A stretch of 64,000 nucleotides of DNA from CBDDEC01 sp965198045 (GCA_965198045.1 CBDAOL010000012.1:620001-684000), one strand, 5' to 3'. Positions 15,462 through 23,991 are shown, counted from the first letter of the stretch. A program made the numbers and translations. The notes: a model not told the origin generated them from the sequence alone.

Positions 15462-16000
15462 TTACTGGATCGACGGCGGCTGCAGTTCCTGCTGAAGCTG
15501 CTGCTGCTGCTGGAGCTGCTGCTGCTGGCGATGTACGTTGCGCCGTCGTGTGGGATCCGCAATCTGATCGTCGGTGGCGTCGTGTCGGCCGGTGGCGGTG
15601 GTGCTGAAGCGGCTACGGTTAAGCGGAATGCAGAAGTGGAGATCCCCACCACGGCTCCGGTGTGCTTACTGATAGCCTCCACGCGAGCGAAAATCGCAAA
15701 CGATCCTGGCGTGGAGGTGTCGATCAGCGCTCCGTCAGCGATCGGGGAACCGTCGATTGTGGCGCTGCAGTCGGTGATGACGTTCCAGCCCCCGTCGCAT
15801 GAAAAGTCGACGGCCACGATCGAGTCGAGCGCGTACTCGATGAAGAAGGTGGGTCTCGGCGAGGCCACTGCCACCGTAGGGAATCTTATGGGGTGGTCGG
15901 ATTGCGCCGGCTCCGGTGTCCCAATCCCGATCGCCGCGAGCGCGACCACTGGCAGGACGAGTGAGGAAACGCCGAGACGGACCCTCCTGGCAAAAGGCAT
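15462..16000 (-). CDS. Secreted hypothetical protein with CAG-repeat C-terminus (probable frameshift)
   Basis: From the ATG 16000 there is a signal peptide (RRVRLGVSSLVLPVVALAAIGIGT), then a beta-rich domain with two cysteines (DFSCDGGWNVITDCSATIDG). This resembles immunoglobulin-like modules in secreted actinobacterial and Chloroflexota proteins. After DTTPPTIRLRIPHDGATYI the frame enters a CAG/AGC repeat. Read on, it becomes poly-Ser and then basic nonsense through a terminator to 15221. One frame over, the repeat reads as poly-Gln and ends neatly in LQPPSIQ-stop at 15462. A 1-base slip at about 15535 is therefore inferred. Function unknown. Confidence 0.5.
15484..15535. repeat. CTG/CAG trinucleotide-rich repeat
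   Basis: Imperfect CTG units on the plus strand (two runs of four to five pure CTG units separated by GAG or AAG variants). On the minus strand they read as CAG (Gln) or AGC (Ser) depending on frame. It sits at the end of the secreted-protein gene and is where its frame appears to slip. Confidence 0.8.
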
Positions 16001-16353
16001 TGTTGGACCCCCGCGTGCACCCGGGCGTGGCACATTGACCAGCCCAAGCGATTACCTGTTTCGCGGCGTCCATGCCGCAGATTGACTCGCGTTCCGCCGC
16101 CCTGCGGCTGCCGTTGTCGCTGCCCGCCACTCACGCCTCGACGGTCGCGCCGCACGAGGCATGCTCGATCCTCTTACGAGGCCGTAAGAAAACATCTGAG
16201 ACGAGGCGGAGGTTACGGGTGATGTCGTCGGTTGGAAATGGTGCGTATTCACCATCTCGTGAGGGAATCTGGCAAATTTAGCGACCGATTCTGGCCACAA
16301 CAGCCCGAACTACCCGCGGAGTCCGTTGAACGCGCTGGCGGCCGGCGAAGGAG
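16001..16353. other. Intergenic region without gene; contains one inverted repeat
   Basis: About 350 bp with no credible coding frame, lying between the starts and ends of two minus-strand genes. Its base composition is locally less GC-rich (around 16180-16290). The only structure noted is TCTTACG-AGGC-CGTAAGA at 16172-16189, a 7-bp-arm palindrome without a T-run, which could be an operator or RNA hairpin. Promoter elements for the secreted-protein gene should lie near 16010-16100, but none is clear. Confidence 0.4.
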
Positions 16354-17237
16354 CTACTGCAGCACGCCCTCGGTCAGCAGCTCGATGTACTGCTCCTCGG
16401 TGCGGCCGAGGAGGTCTCGCACGATCGCCTCGTTATGTTCGCCGAACAGCGGCGGAGGCCGTAGCGGGGCTGTCTCGCCGTCGATGCGCGCCCGCTGCGC
16501 CTGCAGCGTGTACACGTGGCCGCGGCCGTCGCGCTGCAGCGGCAGCAGGTGGCGCCCGGGCAGCGAGGGGTCGCGCGTGACGAGGTCCTCGAGGTCTTCG
16601 ACGACCGCGGCGGGGACGCCCGCCTGCTGGAGACGGTGCATGGCCTCCCAGGCGTCGAGGTCGTGCGTCCATGCCTCGACGATGGCTCGAGTGCGTCTTC
16701 GTGCTGCTGGCGGGCGGTGAGCGTGGCGAAGCGGGCTTCGTGCGCGAGCTGCGGGCGACCGATCGCCTCGCAGAGCGCGGCCCACTCCTCGTCGTCGCGC
16801 ATGGCGATGGCGACCCAGCGGTCGTCGCCTGCGCAGCGGAAGGCGTTGTGCGGCGAGGCGTCACGCGAGCGGTTGCCGCGCAGCTCCGGCGCCGCGCCGG
16901 TGGCGCTCGCTTCGAGCAGGGCGCTGCCGAGGAGGTTGATCGTGCCCTCCGCCTGCGCGAGCTCGATGAACTGGCCCTCGCCGGTGCGCTCGCGATGGTG
17001 CAGCGCGGCGAGGATGGCGCTGGCCGCCTGGTATGGGACCGAAAAGTCGGAGTACAGGGGCGCGATGCCGGTGGGTGGCCGGCCGGGCAGGCCCATGCTC
17101 GCGTTCATGCCGGCGTAGGCGATCACGCCGTTGCCGTAGGACCCGTAGCGGCGGTACGGGCCGCTCGTGCCCATGACGGGCATCGTCAGCATCACGAGGT
17201 CCGGCCGGACCTTCCGCAGATCCTCGTAGCCGAGCCC
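16354..17237 (-). pseudogene. CaiB/BaiF CoA transferase, C-terminal domain remnant (frameshifted)
   Basis: Continuation of the CoA transferase gene beyond the TAG at 17238. In the same frame it resumes GLGYEDLRKVRPDLVMLTMPVMGTSGPY, the family motif in which acyl-CoA transferases bind CoA, and runs to TARQQHEDALE. There a single base is missing (about 16686, where CTCGAGCC should be CTCGAGGCC). The reading continues one frame over as AIVEAWTHDLDAWEAMHRLQQAGVPAA and ends in IELLTEGVLQ-stop at 16354. All expected C-terminal segments are present, so the gene was whole until recently or the sequence carries errors. Confidence 0.75.
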
Positions 17238-18803
17238 CTAGCGGTCCATGCGGTCGCCGGTGAAGTTGTTCGTGACCACGTCGCACTCGGCGATCAACTC
17301 CTTTGCCAGTTCGATGCCTCGAGGCGTGTTGAGGTCGATCTGGACTGAGCGCTTGCCGGTGTTGCAGTCGGCGAAGACGCCGTTGCTGTTGACCGTGCCT
17401 GGCTCCTCGGGTTGCACGCCCATCAGGCGGATCGTGTCGATGCGCGACTCCGACTCGATCTTGATGACGTCGGCGCCCCAGTCGGACAGGATCCGCGAGG
17501 TGGCCGGGCCGGCGATCAGCCAGAAGAAATCGGCGACGCGGATGCCGTCCAGGGGCAGCGCCGGCGTCGCGTCCCCTGCCCCCGCGAGCACGCTCGGCTC
17601 GATCGGCTCTGCGGCCGCGAGTTCGGCCTCGATGGCCTCGCGGTGCTCGTCTGGTCGCGGCGCTGGCGTGAGCGTGCCGCGCCCGGTAGAGAAGCGGAAC
17701 GGCGAACCGGCGTCGCGCAGCGGCGCGCCCCCAGAGGGGCGCGGACGCTCCTCGAAGAAGTCGCGGGCGTTGAGGTGCTCGTCCGCGAGCAGGTCGGCGG
17801 CATCATTGACGGCCATCGTGAGCAGCCGGCGGCGTAGACCCTCCGCGAAGATGGTGGCGCGGTCCATGCGGCTGCAGAGGTCGGCGATGACCTCGCAGAG
17901 ATCGCCGTAGCGGGCGAGTCGCCACGCCTCGTCGGCCCAGCGTTCGTCTTCGAAACGGTCGCCGATGCCGTGCTCGCGGGTCCAGTCGGCGAAGCCCTGC
18001 CAGAGATGTGGCGCGTTAAGCGGGATCGTGAAACTGACCCAGCGGCCATCGGCGCACTCGAAGAGCCCGCGGCCGCCGAGCGCCCAGGTGAGACCAACGC
18101 GGCGGGGGATCTGCCCGTGCCACGTGTACATGTTGGCGTTGGCCGTTTGCAGTGTGGCCATCGAGGCGGCCTCCTGCAGCGAGACCTCGATGCGGTGGCC
18201 GGCGCCGCGAGGGTCGCGGTCGCGTCTGACGAGCGCCACGAGCGAGGCGGTGACTGCCGCGATCGAGCCCATGTGGTACGCCTGCTCGCCGCCGGGCGCC
18301 TGCGGCGGATCCTCCGGCATGCCGTTGAGGTACATCAGCCCGCTGGCGGCCGCGGCGACGAGGTCGGAGCCGAGGTACTCACGCAGGGGCCCGTCGCCGA
18401 ACGGTGTGATCGAGGTGACCAGGAGCGACGGGTTGGCGGCGCGGAGTGCGTCGACGTCTACACCCGATGCGGTTGGTCCCGCGAGCACCGCGAGATCGGC
18501 CATCGTGGCCAGTCGGAGCAGCTGTTCACGTCCGTCGAATGACGCGAGGTCGAGAACGATGCTGCGTTTCCCGGCGTTCACACGCTCGTGATAGAGACTC
18601 GTCCCTGCCCCGGCGTCTCCGTGTGCCGCTGCGACCGGATCGTCGATGAACGGCGAGCGCGCGCGGATCGGGTCACCCGGCGGCGGCTCGATCCGGATCA
18701 CGTCGGCACCGAGCTGCGCCAGCATCCGGCCGGCGAAGGCGCCGGACTCGTCGGCGAGGTCGATCACGCGAATGTCGCCAAGCGGGCCACTACTACCCGG
18801 CAT
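17238..18803 (-). CDS. CaiB/BaiF CoA-transferase family protein, N-terminal domain plus start of second domain
   Basis: Encodes one full class III CoA-transferase domain (residues about 8-390; IRVIDLADESGAFAGRMLAQLGADVIRIEPPPGD, NAGKRSIVLDL, GSIAAVTASLVALVRRDRDPRGAGHRIEVSL). It also encodes the first 110 residues of a second (IRVADFFWLIAGPATSRILSDWGADVIKIES). Such double-domain proteins of about 800 residues move CoA between acyl-CoA and carboxylic acids. The frame stops at TAG (17238-17240) in DRMDR-stop-GLGYEDL, where relatives have Trp, so a TGG-to-TAG change is likely. The ATG 18803 has GAGG 5 bp upstream; a GTG 6 bp earlier is possible. The substrate is not predictable. Confidence 0.8.
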   Translation of the reverse strand: MPGSSGPLGDIRVIDLADESGAFAGRMLAQLGADVIRIEPPPGDPIRARSPFIDDPVAAAHGDAGAGTSLYHERVNAGKRSIVLDLASFDGREQLLRLATMADLAVLAGPTASGVDVDALRAANPSLLVTSITPFGDGPLREYLGSDLVAAAASGLMYLNGMPEDPPQAPGGEQAYHMGSIAAVTASLVALVRRDRDPRGAGHRIEVSLQEAASMATLQTANANMYTWHGQIPRRVGLTWALGGRGLFECADGRWVSFTIPLNAPHLWQGFADWTREHGIGDRFEDERWADEAWRLARYGDLCEVIADLCSRMDRATIFAEGLRRRLLTMAVNDAADLLADEHLNARDFFEERPRPSGGAPLRDAGSPFRFSTGRGTLTPAPRPDEHREAIEAELAAAEPIEPSVLAGAGDATPALPLDGIRVADFFWLIAGPATSRILSDWGADVIKIESESRIDTIRLMGVQPEEPGTVNSNGVFADCNTGKRSVQIDLNTPRGIELAKELIAECDVVTNNFTGDRMDR

Positions 18804-18980
18804 CGTCACCTCGTGTCAGCGCGCGGTTGAGGGGGAGCATAGCGGGCCGGTCGCTCCGCGCGGCGTGCGAAGCGGACCGGTACTCCTTCGCACAGGGACG
18901 AATGGGGACGATTCTCATACACCTTCCTCACAGCTTGAAGGGCTTACTGGGATCGTCGCGTGAGCCGGTCGCCCGGTTCC

Positions 18981-19070
18981 CGCCGAGAACGGCAAACCCG
19001 GCGAAAGCCGGGGGCGCAAAAGTACGGGCCTACTCCCGCGGTGCGCGGGTATGGTCGCCGGCTTGCCGAA
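18981..19070 (+). promoter_or_regulatory. Cyclic di-GMP-I (GEMM) riboswitch
   Basis: The leader matches the GEMM-I consensus. GGCAAACC at 18991-18998 opens P2, a GAAA tetraloop lies at 19003-19006, and GGGGCGCAAAA follows. P3 is closed by CCTA (19029-19032) opposite TATGG (19050-19054), the tetraloop-receptor pair. TTGCCGAA at 19063-19070 closes P1. The base aligned with G20, which contacts the ligand, is G, as in c-di-GMP rather than cGAMP-sensing members. It lies 74 bp before the 64-aa gene at 19144 and so probably controls that gene and the following one. No U-rich terminator is visible, so control may be translational. Confidence 0.88.
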
Positions 19071-19143
19071 GCGTACGAGGGCAATTCCGCGGCTCCGCCG
19101 CCCCCTCCCGCCAGCGCAGCCGGATCGTGAGAGACGGTGCGAG

Positions 19144-19338
19144 ATGACTGCGATCGCCAGAGCCGAGCGGCACGATGACCTTCAGGCGGCCACGACTGAC
19201 GTGGCATCGATCCTCGAGGACGGTGTGCGCCCGATCGCTCCGGCCGAGCTGACCCGCGTCCGCGCGCGGCGGCGCTTCCTCCGCCTCGTGGCGCGCGAGT
19301 CTGGCGGTTTCGGCCACCACGACCTGCCCGCCGCGTAA
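19144..19338 (+). CDS. Small hypothetical protein under the c-di-GMP riboswitch
   Basis: A 64-residue protein, MTAIARAERHDDLQ at the start, then an arginine-rich stretch (LTRVRARRRFLRLVARE) that could form an amphipathic helix. There is no membrane segment or known motif. The start is the ATG 19144; the frame is open further upstream into the riboswitch, which argues against a longer form. The next gene begins 29 bp later, so the pair is likely one c-di-GMP-controlled transcript. Function unknown. Confidence 0.6.
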   Translation: MTAIARAERHDDLQAATTDVASILEDGVRPIAPAELTRVRARRRFLRLVARESGGFGHHDLPAA

Positions 19339-19367
19339 TTCCGTCGATCAACAGGAGAGGCCGCCTC

Positions 19368-20039
19368 ATGCAGTCGACCGTCGGTGTCATCGTGCTGCTC
19401 GCGTTCGGCCTCGGGGTCGTGGAGGCGCTTCGAGCCTGGCTGCCGGGTACCGGCGTCGGTGCGATGCTCGCCGCGCGGATCCAGGGGAAACGCACGAGCG
19501 ACCGTCTGCAGCGCTTCGGTGAGGCGCGCACGATTGCCTCGGCGACCGCGCCGCCAGTCATCCCGTTCCGATCGAGGGATCAGATGCCGGCGTCCACCAG
19601 ATCCCAGGCCACTGCGGCGGCTCCGGACTCGATCCTCGAGGGCTTCACCTTCGCCGCAGCCGGTCCGCCATCGATCGTGCGCATCGACTCGCTTCGCGAC
19701 ATGGCGCAGTTCGCCCGCGGCGCCAGCCTTGGCGACCTCTGGCTTCGCCTGAGCGACTTCGACACGTGGCCCGCACGGCGTGAGCGTCGCGACGCGTTGA
19801 TCGAGGCCATTGCCGCACAGCCAGAACTCGACGACCAGGCCGTGTACCAGGCCGGAGTCGCGCTCGCGATCTGGGAGGACGATGGTGCCTACGACGTCCA
19901 CCGGTCCCGCAACCGCAGGCGCGTGCAACGTCTCCGCTCTGCCGCCTCGTCGGACGTGGTCTATCTGGACGACGTGCGGGCGAGTCGCGAGCGTGCTGAT
20001 GCCGCAGCGGGCGATGGTTCGGAGAACGCGGTCGCCTAG
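19368..20039 (+). CDS. Membrane-anchored hypothetical protein in the riboswitch operon
   Basis: A 223-residue protein with one N-terminal hydrophobic segment (VGVIVLLAFGLGVVEALRAWL) and a soluble remainder. The second half (SILEGFTFAAAGPPSIVRIDSLRDMAQFARGASLGDLWLRLSDFD) looks folded, followed by charged helices (RSRNRRRVQRLRSAAS). A strong AGGAGAGG site precedes the ATG. No family is recognised. Its place behind a c-di-GMP-I riboswitch suggests a role in surface attachment, motility or envelope change, but no domain confirms this. Confidence 0.7.
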   Translation: MQSTVGVIVLLAFGLGVVEALRAWLPGTGVGAMLAARIQGKRTSDRLQRFGEARTIASATAPPVIPFRSRDQMPASTRSQATAAAPDSILEGFTFAAAGPPSIVRIDSLRDMAQFARGASLGDLWLRLSDFDTWPARRERRDALIEAIAAQPELDDQAVYQAGVALAIWEDDGAYDVHRSRNRRRVQRLRSAASSDVVYLDDVRASRERADAAAGDGSENAVA

Positions 20040-20083
20040 CCCGACATCGCGGTCAGCTGCTCAGCCTCGAATCAATGACTAGT

Positions 20084-20383
20084 TCAGAACGAAGCGGGTT
20101 CGCTTTCGACGACCCGCGACTCGCGGACGCGCCGCTCGAGGTCCTCGGGCGCGAGCTTCGAGGCGGTGACCTGACTGGTCGTCTCCCGGAGCGCGGGCCT
20201 CGACGGGGGGTCCCACCGTGTTGCGTCGCCCAGCGGCGTGAACGGGCGGTGCTCGACTGGTTCTGCGGTGCGGGGACCGAGCCGCTCGACGCGCTCGTGC
20301 CAGAGGCTGCGACGCTGGCTCGCGATCTCATCCTGCGCCTGTTCGCGCGAACGCATCGGGAAGAGTCGAAGCGGGTTCCACAT
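20084..20383 (-). CDS. Hypothetical protein
   Basis: A 99-residue polar protein (MWNPLRLFPMRSREQAQDEIASQRR start; LAPEDLERRVRESRVVES end) with no cysteine cluster, membrane segment or known motif. The start ATG at 20383 is chosen because the much longer open frame upstream is antisense to the carboxypeptidase gene. GC-rich third positions support coding. It lies convergent to the riboswitch operon and divergent from the carboxypeptidase gene. Function unknown. Confidence 0.55.
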   Translation of the reverse strand: MWNPLRLFPMRSREQAQDEIASQRRSLWHERVERLGPRTAEPVEHRPFTPLGDATRWDPPSRPALRETTSQVTASKLAPEDLERRVRESRVVESEPASF

Positions 20384-20497
20384 GCGGATTAGCCTAGCGC
20401 CGCGTCCGTCAGGCTTCTGTATGAGGGGCTGCAAGAATGACGCGCGAGCGGGTACGGTGTCTACAGGCGGGCGGGGTTTGAAGGCGATCCACCGCCG

Positions 20498-22006
20498 ATG
20501 ACACGTCGCGCGCGTCTCCGTCCACTCGCCCGCTTCCAGTCGCTGTTGCTGCTGCTCCAGTCGCTGTTGCTGCTGCTCCTCGTCCTCGCACCGCTCGCGG
20601 CCGCGACATCGCGTCCCGCTGCGCACGCTGCGACGCCGCCGGTGCGTGCCGCCGAAGGCTCCTCGACGCACCGAGGTGAGCCGCTCGCGCCCGGGACGCT
20701 GGCGATCGTCCGCGCCGATGGCGATTGCCTGCGTCTGCGTGACGCGCCGTCGCTCTCCGGGGAGCGGCTGACCTGCATCCCGGAAGCCGAGGTCGTGCGC
20801 GTTCTCACCGGCAACGTCGAAGCGGACGGGCACCGCTGGATTCAGGTTGAGTACCTGGGCGAGATCGGCTGGGCGGCGAACGACTTCCTCGAGACGCACT
20901 TCGGCGCTCCGGCCTGCGAGCAGGCGACGGCAGGTGCAGCGCCAGGACTGACCGGCAGCGTGCCCTCGAATGGCGGAGTTGGCCTGGCGCTGTGGGGCGG
21001 CGGGCGTGTGGAGGGTCTCGTCAACACGGCACTCGCTCGCGGCTGCACACCCGACTCGATCTGGGCGACGTTCGACGGCGAGCTCGTGGGCTACATCGTC
21101 GGTGCGCCGGACTTCGTCAATGAGCGCTGGGCGTCGAAGTTCCCGAGTGGAGCGATTCCGAACGGCACCATCGTGCTGCTGCGCTGCCGCACCGGCTCTC
21201 AGCAGGCGGTCACGCGCCTGCCGATCCCGCCGGCCGAGGCCGCGGCCCCGACACTGCTCACCGCCGTGCCACCGCCGGACATCGCAGCCGCGGGGGCCAT
21301 CGTCATCGACGACGCCTCGGGCGCGGTGCTGTTCGAGCGCGGAGGCCACGCCGCCCTACCGCCAGCGAGTTTGACCAAGATCGCCACCGCGATCCTGGCG
21401 ATCGAGGGCAGTGACATCCACCGTTGGGCGCGCTCCGGTATCGACGCGAGGAACCTCGTGGGGTCGAGTGTGATGGGCCTGCGCGAGGGGGACTGCTTCC
21501 TGGTGCAGGATCTGCTGTACGGGCTGATGCTCGAGTCAGGGAACGACGCCGCGATCGTGCTCGCCGAGCATCAGGCGGGGAGCGTCGGGGCGTTCGTCAG
21601 CCAGATGAACACGCTGCTCCTACGCCTCGGGCTCAACGACTCGCACTTCAGCGACCCGCACGGCCTCGGCGACGACGAGCATCTCGCCTCGCCACATGAC
21701 CTCGCCATGCTCGCGCGTTACGCCATGCGGCTCCCCGGTTTCGCCGACATTGTCGGCACGAAGGCGCGGACCGTCGAAGGCTCGCGGACGATCCAGCTCA
21801 GCAATCTCAACCGCTTCCTCGATCGCTACGAGGGTGCGGACGGCGTCAAGACCGGCTTCACCGAGGAGGCGGGGCGCACGCTGGTCGCTTCAGCCTCGCG
21901 CGATGGGCACCGGTTGTACGCGGTGCTGCTCGACGACGACTTCCGCTTCACCGACGCCGAGAAGCTGTTCGACTGGGCCTTCGCCAACTACGACTGGCCT
22001 GACTAG
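20498..22006 (+). CDS. Serine-type D-Ala-D-Ala carboxypeptidase (S11) with N-terminal extension
   Basis: A 502-residue exported protein. The Leu-rich signal peptide (residues 10-36) is encoded by CTG-rich DNA. Residues about 60-135 resemble an SH3-like domain (CLRLRDAPSLSGERLTCIPEAEVV), which may bind the cell wall. The S11 penicillin-binding domain covers about 255-500: S291-L-T-K294, S347-G-N349 and K451-T-G453 are the three catalytic motifs. The enzyme trims the terminal D-Ala of peptidoglycan stem peptides outside the membrane. Since many Chloroflexota have reduced or atypical walls, its presence argues for some peptidoglycan here, or for another amidase or esterase use. Confidence 0.88.
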   Translation: MTRRARLRPLARFQSLLLLLQSLLLLLLVLAPLAAATSRPAAHAATPPVRAAEGSSTHRGEPLAPGTLAIVRADGDCLRLRDAPSLSGERLTCIPEAEVVRVLTGNVEADGHRWIQVEYLGEIGWAANDFLETHFGAPACEQATAGAAPGLTGSVPSNGGVGLALWGGGRVEGLVNTALARGCTPDSIWATFDGELVGYIVGAPDFVNERWASKFPSGAIPNGTIVLLRCRTGSQQAVTRLPIPPAEAAAPTLLTAVPPPDIAAAGAIVIDDASGAVLFERGGHAALPPASLTKIATAILAIEGSDIHRWARSGIDARNLVGSSVMGLREGDCFLVQDLLYGLMLESGNDAAIVLAEHQAGSVGAFVSQMNTLLLRLGLNDSHFSDPHGLGDDEHLASPHDLAMLARYAMRLPGFADIVGTKARTVEGSRTIQLSNLNRFLDRYEGADGVKTGFTEEAGRTLVASASRDGHRLYAVLLDDDFRFTDAEKLFDWAFANYDWPD

Positions 22007-22157
22007 CCGCTTCTGACGTTCACCACGGTCGGGAACCTCAAGTCTTCGCAAGAATCGCGCTCAGGTCGCCTCGACGCGCCAAACGCCGAGGGGCCTCGTC
22101 GCGTTGTTCCTGTGAATGCACCCCTCTGTGAGCGGCGAGCGAGCATAGGAGCAACGA

Positions 22158-23075
22158 ATGTTGAAGTGGATCGTGGCGGCGCTTGTGGTGTTGCCATTGT
22201 TAGGCGGCGTGGCCGTCGCCAGCGCGGCGCCGGTTCGAGACGCTATTGCCGAGTCCGACCGCGCGAGGCCCCAGGAGACTGACCGTCCCGAGCGCGACCA
22301 CGTGCGCGACGGCGCAACTGACCACGCCCGCGTCGCCGGCCTCGTGGTCGGCGAACAAGGTCAGACCTTCGAACTGCGCACGCACGGCGGACCGGTGATC
22401 GTCCACTGGACCGCGGACACCGACTGCGCGCTCGAAGGTTCGCCCGTCGATTGTGACGCGATCGACCCCGGGCATGGTCTGGTCGCGGCCGGCGCCTTCG
22501 CCGGCGATAGCAACCAGTTCCACGCGAAGATCATTCGCGCACGGACGGTCGACCGGCCCTCGCTCGAGCGCATTGCCGGCGAGGTCGTGCACGACGGCGA
22601 TGGCGAACTCGGCGTGCGCACGCGCGATGGTGAGATCGTGGTGCTCTACGGCGACGGCACGACCTGCCGCGACCGTGAAGGCGAGATCCGCTGCGAGGCG
22701 ATCGAGGTGGGTGACCGCATCGTGGCCGCGGGTGAGCTCGAAGGCAGCACCCTGAGCGCTCGGCTGATCGTGCTCTTGCCGGACGATGTCGACCGCGAGC
22801 ACGCTCGCGTGCACGGCGTCGTGACGGCTGCCCACGAGCGCTTGCTGCAGGTCGAGACACGCGATGGCACCTGGAGCGTGAAGTTCGACAGCGAGACCCG
22901 CTGCTCGCTTCGCGACGGGACCGTGATCGACTGCGGTTCGATTGAGGCACGGGCGCGCATCTTCGCTGCCGGTGTGGTCAGCGACGACCACACGCTCCAG
23001 GCGAAGAGGATCGTCGTGCTGCCCACGGCGGACGTGGCGACCGATGTGCGAAGCGACCGCGCGGAGGCGAGCTAG
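22158..23075 (+). CDS. Secreted protein with three DUF5666-like repeats
   Basis: A 305-residue protein with a signal peptide (WIVAALVVLPLLGGVAVASAA) and an AGGAG site 6 bp before the ATG. After an acidic-basic linker come three repeats of about 75 residues (roughly 57-130, 133-205, 212-285). Each has the pattern V-x-G-x-V, a strand pair, two cysteines 9-10 residues apart (DCALEGSPVDC, CRDREGEIRC, CSLRDGTVIDC), V/I-x-A-A-G and a final K/R-I-I/V. The paired cysteines probably form a disulfide in each small barrel. DUF5666 proteins are of unknown function. A terminator follows directly. Confidence 0.75.
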   Translation: MLKWIVAALVVLPLLGGVAVASAAPVRDAIAESDRARPQETDRPERDHVRDGATDHARVAGLVVGEQGQTFELRTHGGPVIVHWTADTDCALEGSPVDCDAIDPGHGLVAAGAFAGDSNQFHAKIIRARTVDRPSLERIAGEVVHDGDGELGVRTRDGEIVVLYGDGTTCRDREGEIRCEAIEVGDRIVAAGELEGSTLSARLIVLLPDDVDREHARVHGVVTAAHERLLQVETRDGTWSVKFDSETRCSLRDGTVIDCGSIEARARIFAAGVVSDDHTLQAKRIVVLPTADVATDVRSDRAEAS

Positions 23076-23097
23076 CCGCAGCTGGCTCAGAAGCGTG

Positions 23098-23124
23098 AAG
23101 GCGGGGCCCTTGAGCCCCGCCTTT
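23098..23124 (+). terminator. Rho-independent terminator
   Basis: A 10-bp stem, AAGGCGGGGC with GCCCCGCCTT, around a CCTTGA loop, ending in TTT. It lies 23 bp after the stop of the DUF5666-like gene. Confidence 0.85.
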
Positions 23125-23211
23125 GCACGTTGGTGACGTCCGGAACAACCGCCCTACCGCCCTGAAGTAGCGGCCTACTGCCGCCGATGATTAGGCGGGG
23201 GACTAGACCTC

Positions 23212-23991
23212 ATGAGCGACTTCGAGCGTGCGCCGCACTCGCATCCGCCTGCGACGCGCACGATCGCCAACCTGCTGGAGTTGCGCGCGGACGATCCGTT
23301 CGCCGAGCAGCGCCTCGCCGCCGTGATGGAGACCGACACGACGGTGCTCCAGCGCATCCAGCGCGCGTATTTCGACGACGACCGAGGATCCGGCCAGCGG
23401 CCCTTTACGCCGCGCGACGCGATCCGCGCCTCTGGCTACCGCGCCGTGCACAGCGCGAGCGTGGGCGTGCTGCTCGTCGATGCCGCCGCCTTCTCCTCGA
23501 CCGAGGCGCGATTACCGGAGTCGTGGCGTTGGGCGTACGCCCGGGCGCTGACGGCGGCGGTGATCAGCGAGGCGACGAGCCGCGACTGCGATCTCTCCTT
23601 CGCAGCCTCGTTCGTCGAATCGGCCTGCCGTGTCGGCCTCGGCCTGCTGGCCTCCGACGGTGGCGGCCGCGAAGAGCCCGACCCACCCCTGCCCGGCGCG
23701 GTGGCCCACGACCTCGCTGCCACCTGGGGCGTGCCGGCGCCGATCCTCGAGGCGCTCGACGGCGGCGGGGCCAGTGCCCACCTCTCCCGGGTCGTCGAGC
23801 TCGCCGATGTCGTCACGCGCAGCATCGGGCTCGGTGTGCCGCGCGCCACCCCACTGGCGGCAGCGACGGTCGATGAAGCGGCGCAGGCCGTTGATGGCTA
23901 TGTGGCGCTCCTCGGTGGCCTCGACCGCTACCAGCGCCGGATCGACCACATGATGGCGGCGGCGAATCTCTCGGGCGCACGCGCCGCCTGA
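23212..23991 (+). CDS. HDOD-like domain protein
   Basis: A 259-residue helical protein. RTIANLLELRADDPFAEQRLAAVMETDTTVLQRIQRAYF is similar to the opening of HDOD domains (PxLPxxVxxLLxLxxD...LAxxIxxDPxLxxxLL). The middle part, VHSASVGVLLVDAAAF and FAASFVESACRVGLGLLASDG, follows the same helical plan. HDOD proteins are HD-fold relatives without catalytic metal ligands and usually act in signalling, and here the His-Asp pair is likewise absent. The match is partial, so the call is tentative. A GGGGG-rich site precedes the ATG, and a strong terminator follows. Confidence 0.5.
   Translation: MSDFERAPHSHPPATRTIANLLELRADDPFAEQRLAAVMETDTTVLQRIQRAYFDDDRGSGQRPFTPRDAIRASGYRAVHSASVGVLLVDAAAFSSTEARLPESWRWAYARALTAAVISEATSRDCDLSFAASFVESACRVGLGLLASDGGGREEPDPPLPGAVAHDLAATWGVPAPILEALDGGGASAHLSRVVELADVVTRSIGLGVPRATPLAAATVDEAAQAVDGYVALLGGLDRYQRRIDHMMAAANLSGARAA

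Noticed and set aside
15435..16085. Plus-strand frame with LLLLLELLLLL, looking like a membrane protein
   Set aside because: The Leu run is the CTG repeat read on the opposite strand; the signal peptide and Ig-like domain are on the minus strand.
16172..16189. TCTTACG-AGGC-CGTAAGA as a terminator
   Set aside because: No T-run follows on either strand in the right place; kept only as an unassigned inverted repeat.
11951..17240. Stop-codon reassignment (TGA or TAG read as Trp)
   Set aside because: Both TGA and TAG end many intact genes in the window, and the two in-frame stops use different codons.
20520..20590. CTG-rich stretch as a second trinucleotide repeat
   Set aside because: It encodes the Leu-rich signal peptide core of the carboxypeptidase; no pure repeat unit.
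22646..23026. Minus-strand open frames under the DUF5666-like gene
   Set aside because: Low-complexity Arg/Ser shadows of the plus-strand gene, which has a signal peptide, a ribosome-binding site and internal repeats.
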